64,000 bases of DNA from Hafnia alvei (GTDB lineage Bacteria; Pseudomonadota; Gammaproteobacteria; Enterobacterales; Enterobacteriaceae), in NCBI RefSeq assembly GCF_964063325.1, contig NZ_OZ061315.1, forward strand, positions 2,666,001 through 2,730,000, in the 5' to 3' direction. A model generated the notes under the pieces. It did not search any database, was not told where the DNA came from, and worked only from the letters and a program-made list of their open reading frames with translations. Position numbers and translations under genes: made by a program. Below are positions 43,673 through 53,246 of the stretch, piece after piece (within the stretch, counting starts at the first letter, position 1; each line of letters opens with the position of its first letter).

Positions 43673-45115
43673 ATGATGGAAAATATCGCTCTAACGACCC
43701 TTTTGCTACCGTTTATCGGCGCACTTATCACCGCCTGCGCACCCAAACGTTACGCTAAATGGCTATGTACTCTCCTCGCCCTATTAGCCACCTTGGGCAC
43801 GCTGGCACTGGGTTGGCAATATTGGCTGCATGATAAAGCCGACGTCACCTATACCCTGCTCAGCTACGGCACGGTCGAGCTGTTTGGTTTTACCATTGAC
43901 CGAATCAGCACCCTTATCGTGTTTGCCGTGGTGTTTCTTGGCTTCTTGGTCAGCCTCTATTCAACGGGTTATCTCACCGTTGGTAATAAAGAGCATCCAC
44001 ATGAGGGCAGCAATCGCTATTACGCGTTTCTGCTGATCTTCATTGGTGCCATGGTCGGGCTGGTGCTTTCATCCACCATTCTGGGGCAACTGCTGTTTTT
44101 CGAAATCACAGGCGGCTGTTCGTGGGCATTAATTGGCTATTACCAGACGCCAAAATCTCAGCGTTCCGCCATGAAAGCGCTGCTTATCACCCATGTGGCC
44201 TCGATTGGGCTGTATCTCGCGGCCGCCACACTGTTCCTTAATACCGGCACTTTTGCCCTCAGCGCGCTGGCTAATTTACACGGCAACGCCAGCTATATCG
44301 TGTTCGGCGGGATCTTGTTTGCCGCATGGGGGAAATCTGCCCAGCTACCGCTACAGGCGTGGTTGCCCGATGCGATGGAAGCGCCAACGCCTATCAGTGC
44401 TTATTTACATGCGGCATCAATGGTCAAAGTCGGTGTTTATATCTTCGCGCGTGCCATCCTATCGGCCGGAGAAGTGCCGCATATTATCGGCTGGGTCGGC
44501 ATCATCATGGCGACCATCACGCTGATCTACGGCTTCTTAATGTATTTGCCGCAAAAAGACATGAAGCGCCTGTTGGCATGGTCAACCATTACCCAGCTTT
44601 CCTACATTTTTCTCGCCCTCTCGCTGTCGATATTCGGCTCTAAACTGGCCTTTGAAGGCGGTGTGGCTTACATCTTCAACCATGCCTTTGCCAAAAGCCT
44701 GTTCTTCCTGATCGCCGGAGCACTTAGCTACAGCTGTGGCACCCGAATGCTGCCGCGTTTAAAGGGCGTGCTGAAGAAAATGCCGCTGCTTGGCATCGGA
44801 TTCTGCGTGGCCGCCTTAGCCATTACCGGCGTCCCCCCGTTTAACGGCTTCTTTAGCAAATTCCCTATTTTCGCCGCAGGTTTTGCGCTTTCACATGAGT
44901 TTTGGGTCATGACGCCATTAATGGTGCTGGTACTCATCGAATCTGTCGCCAGCTTTGCGTGGTTCATTTATTGGTTCGGTCGCGTCATTTCCGGCACGCC
45001 GAGCGAAGAGGTTGCTCAAGCGGCGCCGGTTCCTCTAGCCATGCGTATCGTGTTGGTGGTGCTGATCGCGATGTCAGTATTCTCAAGTTTTATCGCCGTT
45101 GCCTGGCTTGGATAA
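43673..45115 (+). CDS. hyfD: Hydrogenase-4 membrane subunit HyfD
   Basis: 480 residues (E. coli 479). A second antiporter-like subunit of the NuoL/M/N class, about 14 helices. Family segment: LPLQAWLPDAMEAPTPISAYLHA, broken by me after 20 residues of the motif region; later KRLLAWSTITQLSYIF. HyfD is absent from hydrogenase-3, so it distinguishes hyf from hyc. RBS AAGGAG. Confidence 0.95.
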   Translation: MMENIALTTLLLPFIGALITACAPKRYAKWLCTLLALLATLGTLALGWQYWLHDKADVTYTLLSYGTVELFGFTIDRISTLIVFAVVFLGFLVSLYSTGYLTVGNKEHPHEGSNRYYAFLLIFIGAMVGLVLSSTILGQLLFFEITGGCSWALIGYYQTPKSQRSAMKALLITHVASIGLYLAAATLFLNTGTFALSALANLHGNASYIVFGGILFAAWGKSAQLPLQAWLPDAMEAPTPISAYLHAASMVKVGVYIFARAILSAGEVPHIIGWVGIIMATITLIYGFLMYLPQKDMKRLLAWSTITQLSYIFLALSLSIFGSKLAFEGGVAYIFNHAFAKSLFFLIAGALSYSCGTRMLPRLKGVLKKMPLLGIGFCVAALAITGVPPFNGFFSKFPIFAAGFALSHEFWVMTPLMVLVLIESVASFAWFIYWFGRVISGTPSEEVAQAAPVPLAMRIVLVVLIAMSVFSSFIAVAWLG

Positions 45116-45126
45116 GGGAGTCAACT

Positions 45127-45777
45127 ATGACCGGATCATTGATCGTTAATAACCTCGCAGGGCTGATGATGCTCACGTCGCTGCTGGTCATTGGCGCCAA
45201 ACGCCCTACCGCTTCTTGCTGGCTCTATGCTTTGCAGTCGCTGGTTTTGGTGCTGATATTCTTCACGCTGTCGCAAACTCTTGAGGCTCATCAGTTAGCC
45301 CTTTGGGCCATCAGCGCCTTCGTTACCAAAGTCGTAATGGTGCCGCTTATTATGGGTTATGCCTTTCGCAAGCTGTCAGATCCCAGCGCCAACGGCAGCA
45401 TTATCAGCATGTCGATGCTGATGCTGTCTGCTGCCGTTATCGTGGTGCTGTGTTGGTTCGTGGTCGCGCCGGTTCAACTGCCGTTACTGGCGACGCTGAA
45501 ACCTGCGCTGGCGGTCTCGCTTGGGCATTTCCTATTGGGGCTACTGTGTATCGTAACCCAGCGCAATATCCTGAAGCAGGTATTTGGCTACTGCCTGATG
45601 GAAAACGGCTCTCATCTCACTCTGGCATTGCTGGCATTCCGAGCACCAGAGCTAGTTGAAATCGGTATTGCCACCGATGCCATTTTTGCCGTGATCGTCA
45701 TGGCGGTGCTAGCGCGCAAGATTTATCGCACGCTCAACACGCTGGACGTTGAACAACTCACGGCGCTGAAGGGGTAA
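45127..45777 (+). CDS. hyfE: Hydrogenase-4 membrane subunit HyfE
   Basis: 216 residues from ATG 45127 (E. coli 216). NuoK-like, about seven helices, with the family's membrane glutamate probably in GYCLMENGSHLTLAL. Specific to hydrogenase-4. RBS AAGGGAG; the longer in-frame start at 44902 lies inside hyfD and is rejected. Confidence 0.95.
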   Translation: MTGSLIVNNLAGLMMLTSLLVIGAKRPTASCWLYALQSLVLVLIFFTLSQTLEAHQLALWAISAFVTKVVMVPLIMGYAFRKLSDPSANGSIISMSMLMLSAAVIVVLCWFVVAPVQLPLLATLKPALAVSLGHFLLGLLCIVTQRNILKQVFGYCLMENGSHLTLALLAFRAPELVEIGIATDAIFAVIVMAVLARKIYRTLNTLDVEQLTALKG

Positions 45778-45781
45778 CGCG

Positions 45782-47368
45782 ATGAATCAAGAATCGATTT
45801 TATTTCTCCTACTGGCGACGCCGTTAATTGCCTCGTTGTTAACCTTTGCCAGCCGCCTGCTGGGGGATTCAGCCCGCGTCATAGTCACAGCGCTGCACAG
45901 CGTTGGTATTCTCGCGTTGTTAATCGTCGCCCTGTGGGTAGTTGCGATGACAGCCGAGCACGGCGAGCTTTTATCGGCTAACCACTGGCTGCATATTGAC
46001 AGTCTTAGCGCCCTGTTCTTGGCAATTCTGGGCGTGATTGGCTTTTTAACCGGACTTTACTCTATCGGTTACATGCGCCATGAAGTCGACGAAGGGGAAA
46101 TTTCCGTCCCGACGCTGTGCAATTACTATGGTTTCTTCCACCTGTTCCTCTTCACCATGCTGCTGGTGGTCACCAGTAATAATCTCATCTTAATGTGGGC
46201 CGCCATTGAAGCCACCACCTTAAGCTCGGCGTTTCTGGTGGGAATTTACGGACAGCGCTCGTCGCTGGAAGCCGCATGGAAATACATCATTATTTGTACC
46301 GTCGGCGTTGCCTTTGGCCTGTTTGGCACCATTTTGGTTTATGCCAATGCGGCCAGCTTTATGCCCGATGCCAACAACGCTATTTTCTGGACGGAAGTGC
46401 TTAAACATGCGGGCCAGCTAGATCCCACCCTCATGCATTTGGCCTTTGTATTTATCTTGATTGGCTTCGGAACCAAAACCGGGCTATTTCCTATGCACGC
46501 GTGGTTACCGGACGCCCATAGCGAAGCGCCCAGCCCCACCAGCGCCCTGCTTTCTGCGGTGCTGCTGAACTGCGCTCTGTTGGTGATAATCCGCTACTAC
46601 ATCATCATCAGCGCCGCTATCGGGCCAGAATTCCCAAGTCGATTACTGATCGTATTTGGCTTGCTGTCCGTTGCCGTTGCGGCGTTCTTTATTCTGGTTC
46701 AGCGCGACATTAAGCGTCTGCTGGCCTACTCCAGCGTCGAAAATATGGGGCTGATTGTGGTCGCTATCGGCATCGGCGGCCCGCTGGGGGTGCTGGCGGC
46801 CTTGCTGCACACGCTGAATCACAGTCTGGCCAAAACGCTGCTGTTTTGTGGTTCTGGCAACGTGTTATTGAAATACGGCACCCGTGATCTGCACGCGGTG
46901 AGAGGTATGCTCAAAATCATGCCGTTCAGCGCGGTGCTGTTTGCGGGGGGCGCCCTGGCGCTCGGCGGAATGCCGCCGTTTAACGTCTTCATCAGTGAAT
47001 TTATGACCGTTGTTGCTGGTTTGGCTGCGGGGCATCTTTGGCTCACCCTTTTCATCCTGCTGCTGTTAACCATCGTGCTCGGTGGTTTAGTGCGCATGGT
47101 GGCGTGTGTTCTGTTTGGCGACGCCCCTGATGCCGTCAGCAAAGGCGAACTGGGGCTGCTCACGACCTTACCGATGGCGATCCTAATCGTGCTGATGCTG
47201 GTGATGGGGACGCATATTCCCCAGCCGGTGACACGTCTGCTTGAAAACGCCGCCACCATCGTCATGAATCCATCATCAACGCAGACCCCAACCTTCAACT
47301 GGCCGTGGGTCGCTGCACAACATGTTCCGTCCGCGCAATGCGCACCAACATCCTGCATGGAGAAGTAA
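45782..47368 (+). CDS. hyfF: Hydrogenase-4 membrane subunit HyfF
   Basis: 528 residues (E. coli 526). The third antiporter-like subunit of the complex, with LFPMHAWLPDAHSEAPSPTS and IKRLLAYSSVENMGLI. The hyfG GTG follows the stop by one base. Confidence 0.95.
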   Translation: MNQESILFLLLATPLIASLLTFASRLLGDSARVIVTALHSVGILALLIVALWVVAMTAEHGELLSANHWLHIDSLSALFLAILGVIGFLTGLYSIGYMRHEVDEGEISVPTLCNYYGFFHLFLFTMLLVVTSNNLILMWAAIEATTLSSAFLVGIYGQRSSLEAAWKYIIICTVGVAFGLFGTILVYANAASFMPDANNAIFWTEVLKHAGQLDPTLMHLAFVFILIGFGTKTGLFPMHAWLPDAHSEAPSPTSALLSAVLLNCALLVIIRYYIIISAAIGPEFPSRLLIVFGLLSVAVAAFFILVQRDIKRLLAYSSVENMGLIVVAIGIGGPLGVLAALLHTLNHSLAKTLLFCGSGNVLLKYGTRDLHAVRGMLKIMPFSAVLFAGGALALGGMPPFNVFISEFMTVVAGLAAGHLWLTLFILLLLTIVLGGLVRMVACVLFGDAPDAVSKGELGLLTTLPMAILIVLMLVMGTHIPQPVTRLLENAATIVMNPSSTQTPTFNWPWVAAQHVPSAQCAPTSCMEK

Positions 47369-47369
47369 T

Positions 47370-49109
47370 GTGAGCTACCTAAATGTGGTGAATAATAATC
47401 AACAGGGTGAAAAGCGCGGTACGGGCTATTTGAAAAAGCTGCGCGAAAAGTTTCCCAACAGCGTACTGGATGAAGAGTGGCAAACCGCCGATCAGCTCAC
47501 CGTGACGGTGAAAACCAACGAATTGCCAGAGATAGTGGAATATTTGTACTATCAGCTCGGCGGCTGGCTGCCGGTCTTATTCGGCAACGATGAACGCTCT
47601 CTGAATGGCTATTTTGCCGTTTATTACGTGCTATCGATGGAGGAAGGCGAGAAGTGCTGGGTGACAGTTAAAGCCTTGGTTAGCGCGTCCACGCTAGAGT
47701 TCCCTTCAGTGACGCCTCGCGTTCCGGCCGCGGTATGGGGCGAGCGTGAAATTCGCGACATGTATGGTTTGATACCGGTGGGTTTACCCGATGAACGGCG
47801 TTTAGTGCTACCCGATGATTGGCCAGACGGCATGTATCCGTTGCGCAAAGACGCAATGGATTACCGTCAGCGCCCAATGCCAACCACCGATGCCGAAACC
47901 TATGAATTCATCAATGAACTCGGCGGCAAAGATAACCGCATTGTGCCAATTGGCCCGATGCACATTACCTCCGATGAACCCGGGCATTTCCGCTTGTTTG
48001 TCGACGGCGAGCAGATTATCGATGCGGACTATCGGCTTTTCTACGTGCATCGCGGTATGGAAAAGCTGGCTGAAACGCGCATGGGTTATAACGAAGTCAC
48101 TTTCCTCTCCGATCGGGTATGCGGCATTTGTGGCTTCACCCACAGCGTGGCTTACACATCATCGGTTGAAAATGCGCTGGGTATTGTGGTTCCTCCTCGG
48201 GCTCATACCATTCGCAGTATTTTGTTAGAAGTCGAGCGGCTACACAGCCACTTGCTAAACCTCGGCCTTTCGAGTCACTTTGTGGGCTTCGATACCGGAT
48301 TCATGCAGTTTTTCCGCGTGCGTGAAAAATCCATGATGATGGCAGAGCTGCTCACCGGCGCACGCAAAACCTACGGCTTAAACCTGATTGGCGGCATCCG
48401 TCGTGACATTCTCAAAGCCCAGCAGATGAAAACCCTGCAATTAGTCCATGAGATGCGCGATGACGTCACCCAGCTAGTCGATATGCTGATGAATACGCCC
48501 AACATTGAGCAGCGCACACAGGGCGTAGGTATTTTAGATCGTAAAATTGCACGTGATTTCAGCCCCGTTGGGCCACTGATCCGCGGTAGCGGTTTCAAAC
48601 GAGACATGCGCTTCGACCACCCCTATGCCGATTATGGCAACCTGCCGAAAACGTTGTTTACCTTCGACGGCGGCGACGTGTTCTCGCGCGTGATGGTGCG
48701 CGTGAAGGAGGTTTTCGACTCTTTAGCCATGATCGAATACGGCTTAGATAATCTTCCCGAAGGCAATCTGCTGGTCGAAGGCTTCACCTATCAACCGCAT
48801 AAGTTTGCACTGGGGTATGCCGAGGCACCGCGCGGTGAAGACGTGCATTGGAGCATGCTGGGTGATAACCAGAAACTGTTCCGCTGGCGCTGTCGCGCCG
48901 CGACCTACGCCAACTGGCCGGTATTACGCTACATGCTGCGTGGAAACACCATCTCCGATGCCCCGCTTATCATTGGCAGCCTTGATCCCTGCTACTCCTG
49001 TACAGACCGAGTGACCCTAGTTGACGTGCGTAAGAAAAAATCCAAAACCGTCTCCTATCGGGAAATTGAGCGCTATAGCGTTGAACGTAACCATTCACTG
49101 CTGAAATGA
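47370..49109 (+). CDS. hyfG: Hydrogenase-4 large catalytic subunit HyfG
   Basis: 579 residues from GTG 47370, with GGAGAAG upstream. The N-terminal NuoC-like domain (about 30-170, ending PVGLPDERRLVLPDDWPDGM) is fused to a NuoD-like domain. The Ni-Fe ligands are in RVCGICGF and near the end in DPCYSCTDR. The C-terminal extension after DPCYSCTDR (VTLVDVRKKK...) resembles the peptide removed during maturation of HycE. So it is predicted to need a HycI-type protease, not in this window. Active site intact. Confidence 0.95.
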   Translation: MSYLNVVNNNQQGEKRGTGYLKKLREKFPNSVLDEEWQTADQLTVTVKTNELPEIVEYLYYQLGGWLPVLFGNDERSLNGYFAVYYVLSMEEGEKCWVTVKALVSASTLEFPSVTPRVPAAVWGEREIRDMYGLIPVGLPDERRLVLPDDWPDGMYPLRKDAMDYRQRPMPTTDAETYEFINELGGKDNRIVPIGPMHITSDEPGHFRLFVDGEQIIDADYRLFYVHRGMEKLAETRMGYNEVTFLSDRVCGICGFTHSVAYTSSVENALGIVVPPRAHTIRSILLEVERLHSHLLNLGLSSHFVGFDTGFMQFFRVREKSMMMAELLTGARKTYGLNLIGGIRRDILKAQQMKTLQLVHEMRDDVTQLVDMLMNTPNIEQRTQGVGILDRKIARDFSPVGPLIRGSGFKRDMRFDHPYADYGNLPKTLFTFDGGDVFSRVMVRVKEVFDSLAMIEYGLDNLPEGNLLVEGFTYQPHKFALGYAEAPRGEDVHWSMLGDNQKLFRWRCRAATYANWPVLRYMLRGNTISDAPLIIGSLDPCYSCTDRVTLVDVRKKKSKTVSYREIERYSVERNHSLLK

Positions 49110-49119
49110 GGGTTAAACA

Positions 49120-49671
49120 ATGCTGAAACTGTTTAAGACCATCCTCAAAGCCGGTGAGCCAACGGTGAAATATCCTTTCAAGCCGCTGGACGTTTGTCCC
49201 GGTTTTCGTGGCAAACCAGAATACGATCCCGAGCAATGTATCGCCTGCGGGGCCTGTACTGTCGCCTGCCCCGCGAACGCATTGACGATGGAAACTCACC
49301 TCCAGAATGGTGAACGCATTTGGCAACTGTTTATTGGCCGCTGCATTTTTTGTGGCCGGTGTGAAGAGGTGTGCCCAACGCGCGCCATTGTGCTATCGCC
49401 CGAGTTTGAAATGGCGGTAACCCACAAACCTGATTTGTATGTAAAAGCCACGTTTCAGTTGCAGAACTGTCGCAGCTGCCATCGTCCTTTCACGCCGGTG
49501 AAATCGGTGGAGTATGCCATGGCGCTGCTGATCCAGTCTGGCGTCGATGCCGCCAGCGTTGAGGAAATGCGGCCCAAGTTTGAAACCTGCCCTAGCTGCC
49601 GACGTAAAGATGACCTGAGCCACCATGAGCACCAAAACCTGTGCTATCACGTTGGGGAGAAAAGCCAATGA
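49120..49671 (+). CDS. hyfH: Hydrogenase-4 ferredoxin-like subunit HyfH
   Basis: 183 residues. NuoI-like, two 4Fe-4S groups: CIACGACTVACP and CIFCGRCEEVCP. A third cysteine pair set, CRSCHRPFTP and CPSCRRKDD, forms a C-terminal zinc-ribbon-like unit. Overlaps hyfI by ATGA. Passes electrons to the HyfI cluster. Confidence 0.95.
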   Translation: MLKLFKTILKAGEPTVKYPFKPLDVCPGFRGKPEYDPEQCIACGACTVACPANALTMETHLQNGERIWQLFIGRCIFCGRCEEVCPTRAIVLSPEFEMAVTHKPDLYVKATFQLQNCRSCHRPFTPVKSVEYAMALLIQSGVDAASVEEMRPKFETCPSCRRKDDLSHHEHQNLCYHVGEKSQ

Positions 49672-50444
49672 GCCACACACCGAGTCCGATAGGGCACACT
49701 GCCAGCCAACCGATTCAATTGGACGAGTCGGCAACCGCGCTCAAACAAACCCTGCTCAGGGACATTAAGCGTTCTGCCTATGTCTATCGCGTTGACTGCG
49801 GCGGCTGCAACGGCTGCGAAATAGAAATATTTGCGGCTATAACGCCCCTATTTGACGCCGAGCGCTTTGGGATCAAAGTGGTTCCCTCCCCGCGTCATGC
49901 CGATATTCTTCTGTTTACCGGCGCCGTCACGCGCGCCATGCGGGTTCCGGCATTGCGCGCATATGAAGCGGCACCCGATCCTAAAATCTGTATTTCTTAC
50001 GGCGCCTGCGGCTGCGGCGGAGGCATTTTCCACGATCTGTACTGCGTATGGGGCGGCAGCGATACCATTGTTCCGATTGATGTCTGGATCCCAGGCTGTC
50101 CGCCAACGCCTGCCGCCACCATTTACGGCTTTGCCGTCGCACTCGGCTTGCTCGATCAAAAACTCAAAGGCGTTGACCACCAACAGCAGCCGAATGAGAA
50201 AGCCTCGTTATTGCTGCCACAAACGCTGCCAGAGCTAAGGATACTCATTGAACGCGAGGCTCGGCGCTTGGCGGGTTATCGCCAAGGGCGCGAGATCAGC
50301 GATCAATTCCTCGGACTGCTACAAAACGGCGATGCGAACACGGTGGCAAGCAATATCGATCAATGGTTGCGAAGTGCTAGCGACCCACGCTTAAGCGAAA
50401 TCGTGCATCGGCTACAAAGCCTGCTAGCTACGGGAGGTCGATAA
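49668..50444 (+). CDS. hyfI: Hydrogenase-4 small subunit HyfI
   Basis: 258 residues from ATG 49668 (overlap with hyfH stop). NuoB-like; cluster ligands in CGGCNGCEIEIFAA, YGACGCGGGIFHD and IPGCPPTP. Holds the proximal 4Fe-4S next to the Ni-Fe site. A C-terminal tail beyond NuoB length is also present in E. coli HyfI. Confidence 0.95.
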   Translation: MSHTPSPIGHTASQPIQLDESATALKQTLLRDIKRSAYVYRVDCGGCNGCEIEIFAAITPLFDAERFGIKVVPSPRHADILLFTGAVTRAMRVPALRAYEAAPDPKICISYGACGCGGGIFHDLYCVWGGSDTIVPIDVWIPGCPPTPAATIYGFAVALGLLDQKLKGVDHQQQPNEKASLLLPQTLPELRILIEREARRLAGYRQGREISDQFLGLLQNGDANTVASNIDQWLRSASDPRLSEIVHRLQSLLATGGR

Positions 50445-50875
50445 TGGCTGGGGAGGAAAAATCAAATCAGCACAACGTGGTCTTTTGGTCGCTGCGGCAA
50501 AAATTTCTTGATAGTGGCGACGTCCCCGAACAGGCGCAGCAGGTGATGTATTACTCCTTGGCGATTGGGCATCACGTGGGCGTTATTGACTGTCTGAACA
50601 CCGAGCTCACCTGTTCTTTAGCTGAGTACCAGAACTGGATTTCACGCTTACCGGAGGGCGATGCGCTGCGTAAAATGCGTGGGCTGCTGACTTTTGGTGA
50701 GATAACGATTGATAGCACGCACACACAAATGCTGGCCAACGCATTTGCTCCGCTCTGTGAGTCAGCGGAAGCGCCCTTTGCCGAGTGGAGTTCAACCTTA
50801 ATCCGTTTGTTAACCGAGATAGTTCACGAGCCTGCCATCTATCTGATGGTGAAAAAGACACCCGCTAATATCTGA
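50444..50875 (+). CDS. hyfJ: Hydrogenase-4 accessory protein HyfJ
   Basis: 143 residues (E. coli 137). HycH-family assembly protein; NVVFWSLRQKFLD early and LPEGDALRKMRGLLTFGEI in the middle match. The start overlaps the hyfI stop. Probably helps mature HyfG. Last gene of the operon. Confidence 0.92.
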   Translation: MAGEEKSNQHNVVFWSLRQKFLDSGDVPEQAQQVMYYSLAIGHHVGVIDCLNTELTCSLAEYQNWISRLPEGDALRKMRGLLTFGEITIDSTHTQMLANAFAPLCESAEAPFAEWSSTLIRLLTEIVHEPAIYLMVKKTPANI

Positions 50876-50894
50876 TTGCCTCATCACAAATCAA

Positions 50895-50914
50895 GAAGCA
50901 CAGCAATGTGCTTC
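50895..50914. terminator. Hairpin between hyfJ and hyfR
   Basis: Stem GAAGCACA/TGTGCTTC with a 4-nt loop between convergent genes. No T run, so a weak terminator at most. Confidence 0.5.
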
Positions 50915-50945
50915 CCAAACGGTGCATTACTTGGTGTTCACAAAT

Positions 50946-52958
50946 TTATACTTCTCGGGCAGAAATGCCTAAACGCTGCATCCGCGACAGCAGCGTGGTG
51001 CGCTTTATTCCCAGTTTAACCGCGGCGCCGCGAGGCCCTGCCACAATACCGTTAGTTTCCCGCAGCACCTGCACGATACGCTCTCTTTCTTCTTCATCAT
51101 TTTCTGGGGCTTTGGTTTGCAGGATCTGCGCCATTTTAGAGATTTTATCTGCCACATGGCGTTTGGCTGCGGGGATCCTCAGATCATTGAGCTGTAAATT
51201 AAGCGGCCCGCGACGAGTCAAAATTACCGCTCTTTCAATCACGTTTTCCAGCTCTCGCACGTTGCCAGGCCAAGGATAGTGGCTCAGATGGTTTAAGGCT
51301 TCGGCGGGAATACTGTCAATATCTCGATTCATGCGGCGAGCCAGCTTTTGGGTGAAAAATCTCGCCAATAAAGGAATATCTTCTGGTCTTTCGCGCAGCG
51401 GCGGTAACAAAATCGGAAACACATTCAGCCGGTAATAGAGATCGCCACGGAACTCACGTTCAGCCGCCATGTGTTGCAAATCGCGGTTGGTCGCAGCAAT
51501 AACGCGTACGTTCACAGGGATCACTCGATTCCCTCCCAAGCGCTCAATTTCGCGCTCCTGCAAAACTCGCAGCAGTTTGGGCTGAAGTTCGAGTGGCATA
51601 TCGCCGATCTCATCTAAAAATAACGTTCCACCTTCGGCCATTTCAAAGCGCCCAAGATGGGTATTGGTGGCACCGGTAAACGCCCCTTTATCATGGCCGA
51701 ACAGATCGCTTTCAAGCAGGCTAGAGGGCACCGCCGCACAGTTCATTTTTATCATGGGATTATTATGTCTAGCGCTAAGCTTATGAATAGCGCGAGCCAC
51801 CATCTCTTTGCCCGTTCCCGTCTCCCCCAAAATCAATACGGTGCTGTCGCTTTCTGCCACCATCTCCATTTGTTCAACCACATCACTCATCGCTTGGCTT
51901 TGGTAAATAATATCGCTGAATCCATCACTATTTTGGATCTGCTCATTGAGCCAGATATTTTCATGCGCCAGACTGTCTTTACTGCGGGTAATCTGTCCAT
52001 AGGCATCGGCGTTTTCCACCGCAATACCGATACGAGCAGCGATCTGAGCCAAAAGTTGGCAGCTGTCGCGGGTAAAAATAGCGGGCTCGGGATGCGCTAA
52101 AATCAGAACACCGAGGGGCTTGTGGTTAAACGATAGCGGCAGGAAAAAAGCCGCCTGCATGCCTTTTTGCGCCAATGACTGCAATAAAGGGTCTCGCCGC
52201 CAATCGGCTAAATGCTTGGTGGTTTGCAGCAAAATAGGTTGATTCTCATGCAGCGATCGCGCCACCATGCTGCCGTCAAGTTCGAGAGAATATTGACTGC
52301 AGGTCACAGACTGTTGCGGTAAATAGTCGCTGGCATACACCACTAAACTTTTCTGTTTACCCGCGTCACGTAACGCCATGCCAATCGATGCGATGCCAAA
52401 AAAACGATGGATCTCTTTCGACACTTCTGCCACCAGCGCATCCGTTTCAAGATGTGAGAGTACAGAATTGGTGGTATCCACCAGAATCTGACAGTGATCG
52501 CGCTCATGGCTTAAATTTGCGCACTCTTCCCGCAGCCGTTCTTGCTCCAGTAAGCCTTCAAGAACCGGCGTGACCAACCGTGCGAGCCAGGAAAAAAGCA
52601 CTTTGTCCTCAGCGGTAAAGCGTCCACCGTCATTACGCACAAAACTAAGCTCAACCAGCGTGCTGCCCGCAAGCTTGACCACATGCAAATTGCTGTCGCT
52701 CACGCTACCCGAAAAAGCCGTTGCCGCACGCTCAACGCTGCCATCGTCAAAACAGCGATAATAAACGCCGTCACTGAGGCGAAGTTCGATAAATTGTACG
52801 GGGCTAAAAGGGGGCGGTAGCGGGATAAATGCTTTGAGCGCAGCAATACTGTCGGTTTGGCCAAGCAGCTGCTGCGTAACCAGAGAGACAACCTCCTGCC
52901 ACGGTAAATTTTGCGGAGTAATAACGCTAGTAACAATGCTCGTTTCGCTCGGCTTCAT
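50946..52958 (-). CDS. hyfR: Sigma-54 dependent activator HyfR
   Basis: 670 residues (E. coli 670). FhlA-like: the N-terminal half contains two GAF-type sensor segments that bind formate in FhlA. The AAA+ domain has Walker A GETGTGKEM, the sigma-54 contact loop GAFTGA and Walker B GGTLFLDEIGD. A Fis-type HTH ends the protein (LGIKRTTLLSRMQRLGIS). It activates the hyf operon and probably focB. In E. coli hyfR follows hyfJ in the same direction; here it is reversed and is divergent from focB. Confidence 0.95.
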   Translation of the reverse strand: MKPSETSIVTSVITPQNLPWQEVVSLVTQQLLGQTDSIAALKAFIPLPPPFSPVQFIELRLSDGVYYRCFDDGSVERAATAFSGSVSDSNLHVVKLAGSTLVELSFVRNDGGRFTAEDKVLFSWLARLVTPVLEGLLEQERLREECANLSHERDHCQILVDTTNSVLSHLETDALVAEVSKEIHRFFGIASIGMALRDAGKQKSLVVYASDYLPQQSVTCSQYSLELDGSMVARSLHENQPILLQTTKHLADWRRDPLLQSLAQKGMQAAFFLPLSFNHKPLGVLILAHPEPAIFTRDSCQLLAQIAARIGIAVENADAYGQITRSKDSLAHENIWLNEQIQNSDGFSDIIYQSQAMSDVVEQMEMVAESDSTVLILGETGTGKEMVARAIHKLSARHNNPMIKMNCAAVPSSLLESDLFGHDKGAFTGATNTHLGRFEMAEGGTLFLDEIGDMPLELQPKLLRVLQEREIERLGGNRVIPVNVRVIAATNRDLQHMAAEREFRGDLYYRLNVFPILLPPLRERPEDIPLLARFFTQKLARRMNRDIDSIPAEALNHLSHYPWPGNVRELENVIERAVILTRRGPLNLQLNDLRIPAAKRHVADKISKMAQILQTKAPENDEEERERIVQVLRETNGIVAGPRGAAVKLGIKRTTLLSRMQRLGISAREV

Positions 52959-53153
52959 AATATCGCAACGTTATCATTCTGATTATTGAATACGCAGTGT
53001 AATACTTTTTAGAATTAATATAACAAGTGACACATTATTCTTTGATCAGAACAGGATATTTTTTTGTTGTCTATCACTCGTATATATCCAAGTCATCTTT
53101 AATAATCAATTTTTGTGATCTCGATGGTTATTCTGCATTGGTCAGAAAGTTTT

Positions 53154-53170
53154 TTGGTACGCAATGTGCA
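53154..53170 (+). promoter_or_regulatory. Sigma-54 promoter of focB
   Basis: TTGGTACGCAATGTGCA: GG at 53156-53157, ten bases, GC at 53168-53169. It is 77 bp before focB in the hyfR-focB gap. Confidence 0.75.
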
Positions 53171-53246
53171 TAGTTTAAAGCGAATATAGAATGATAACCT
53201 CACAACGTTCCTTTTTTTATATCGTTTGATATGACAGGAGTTAACT

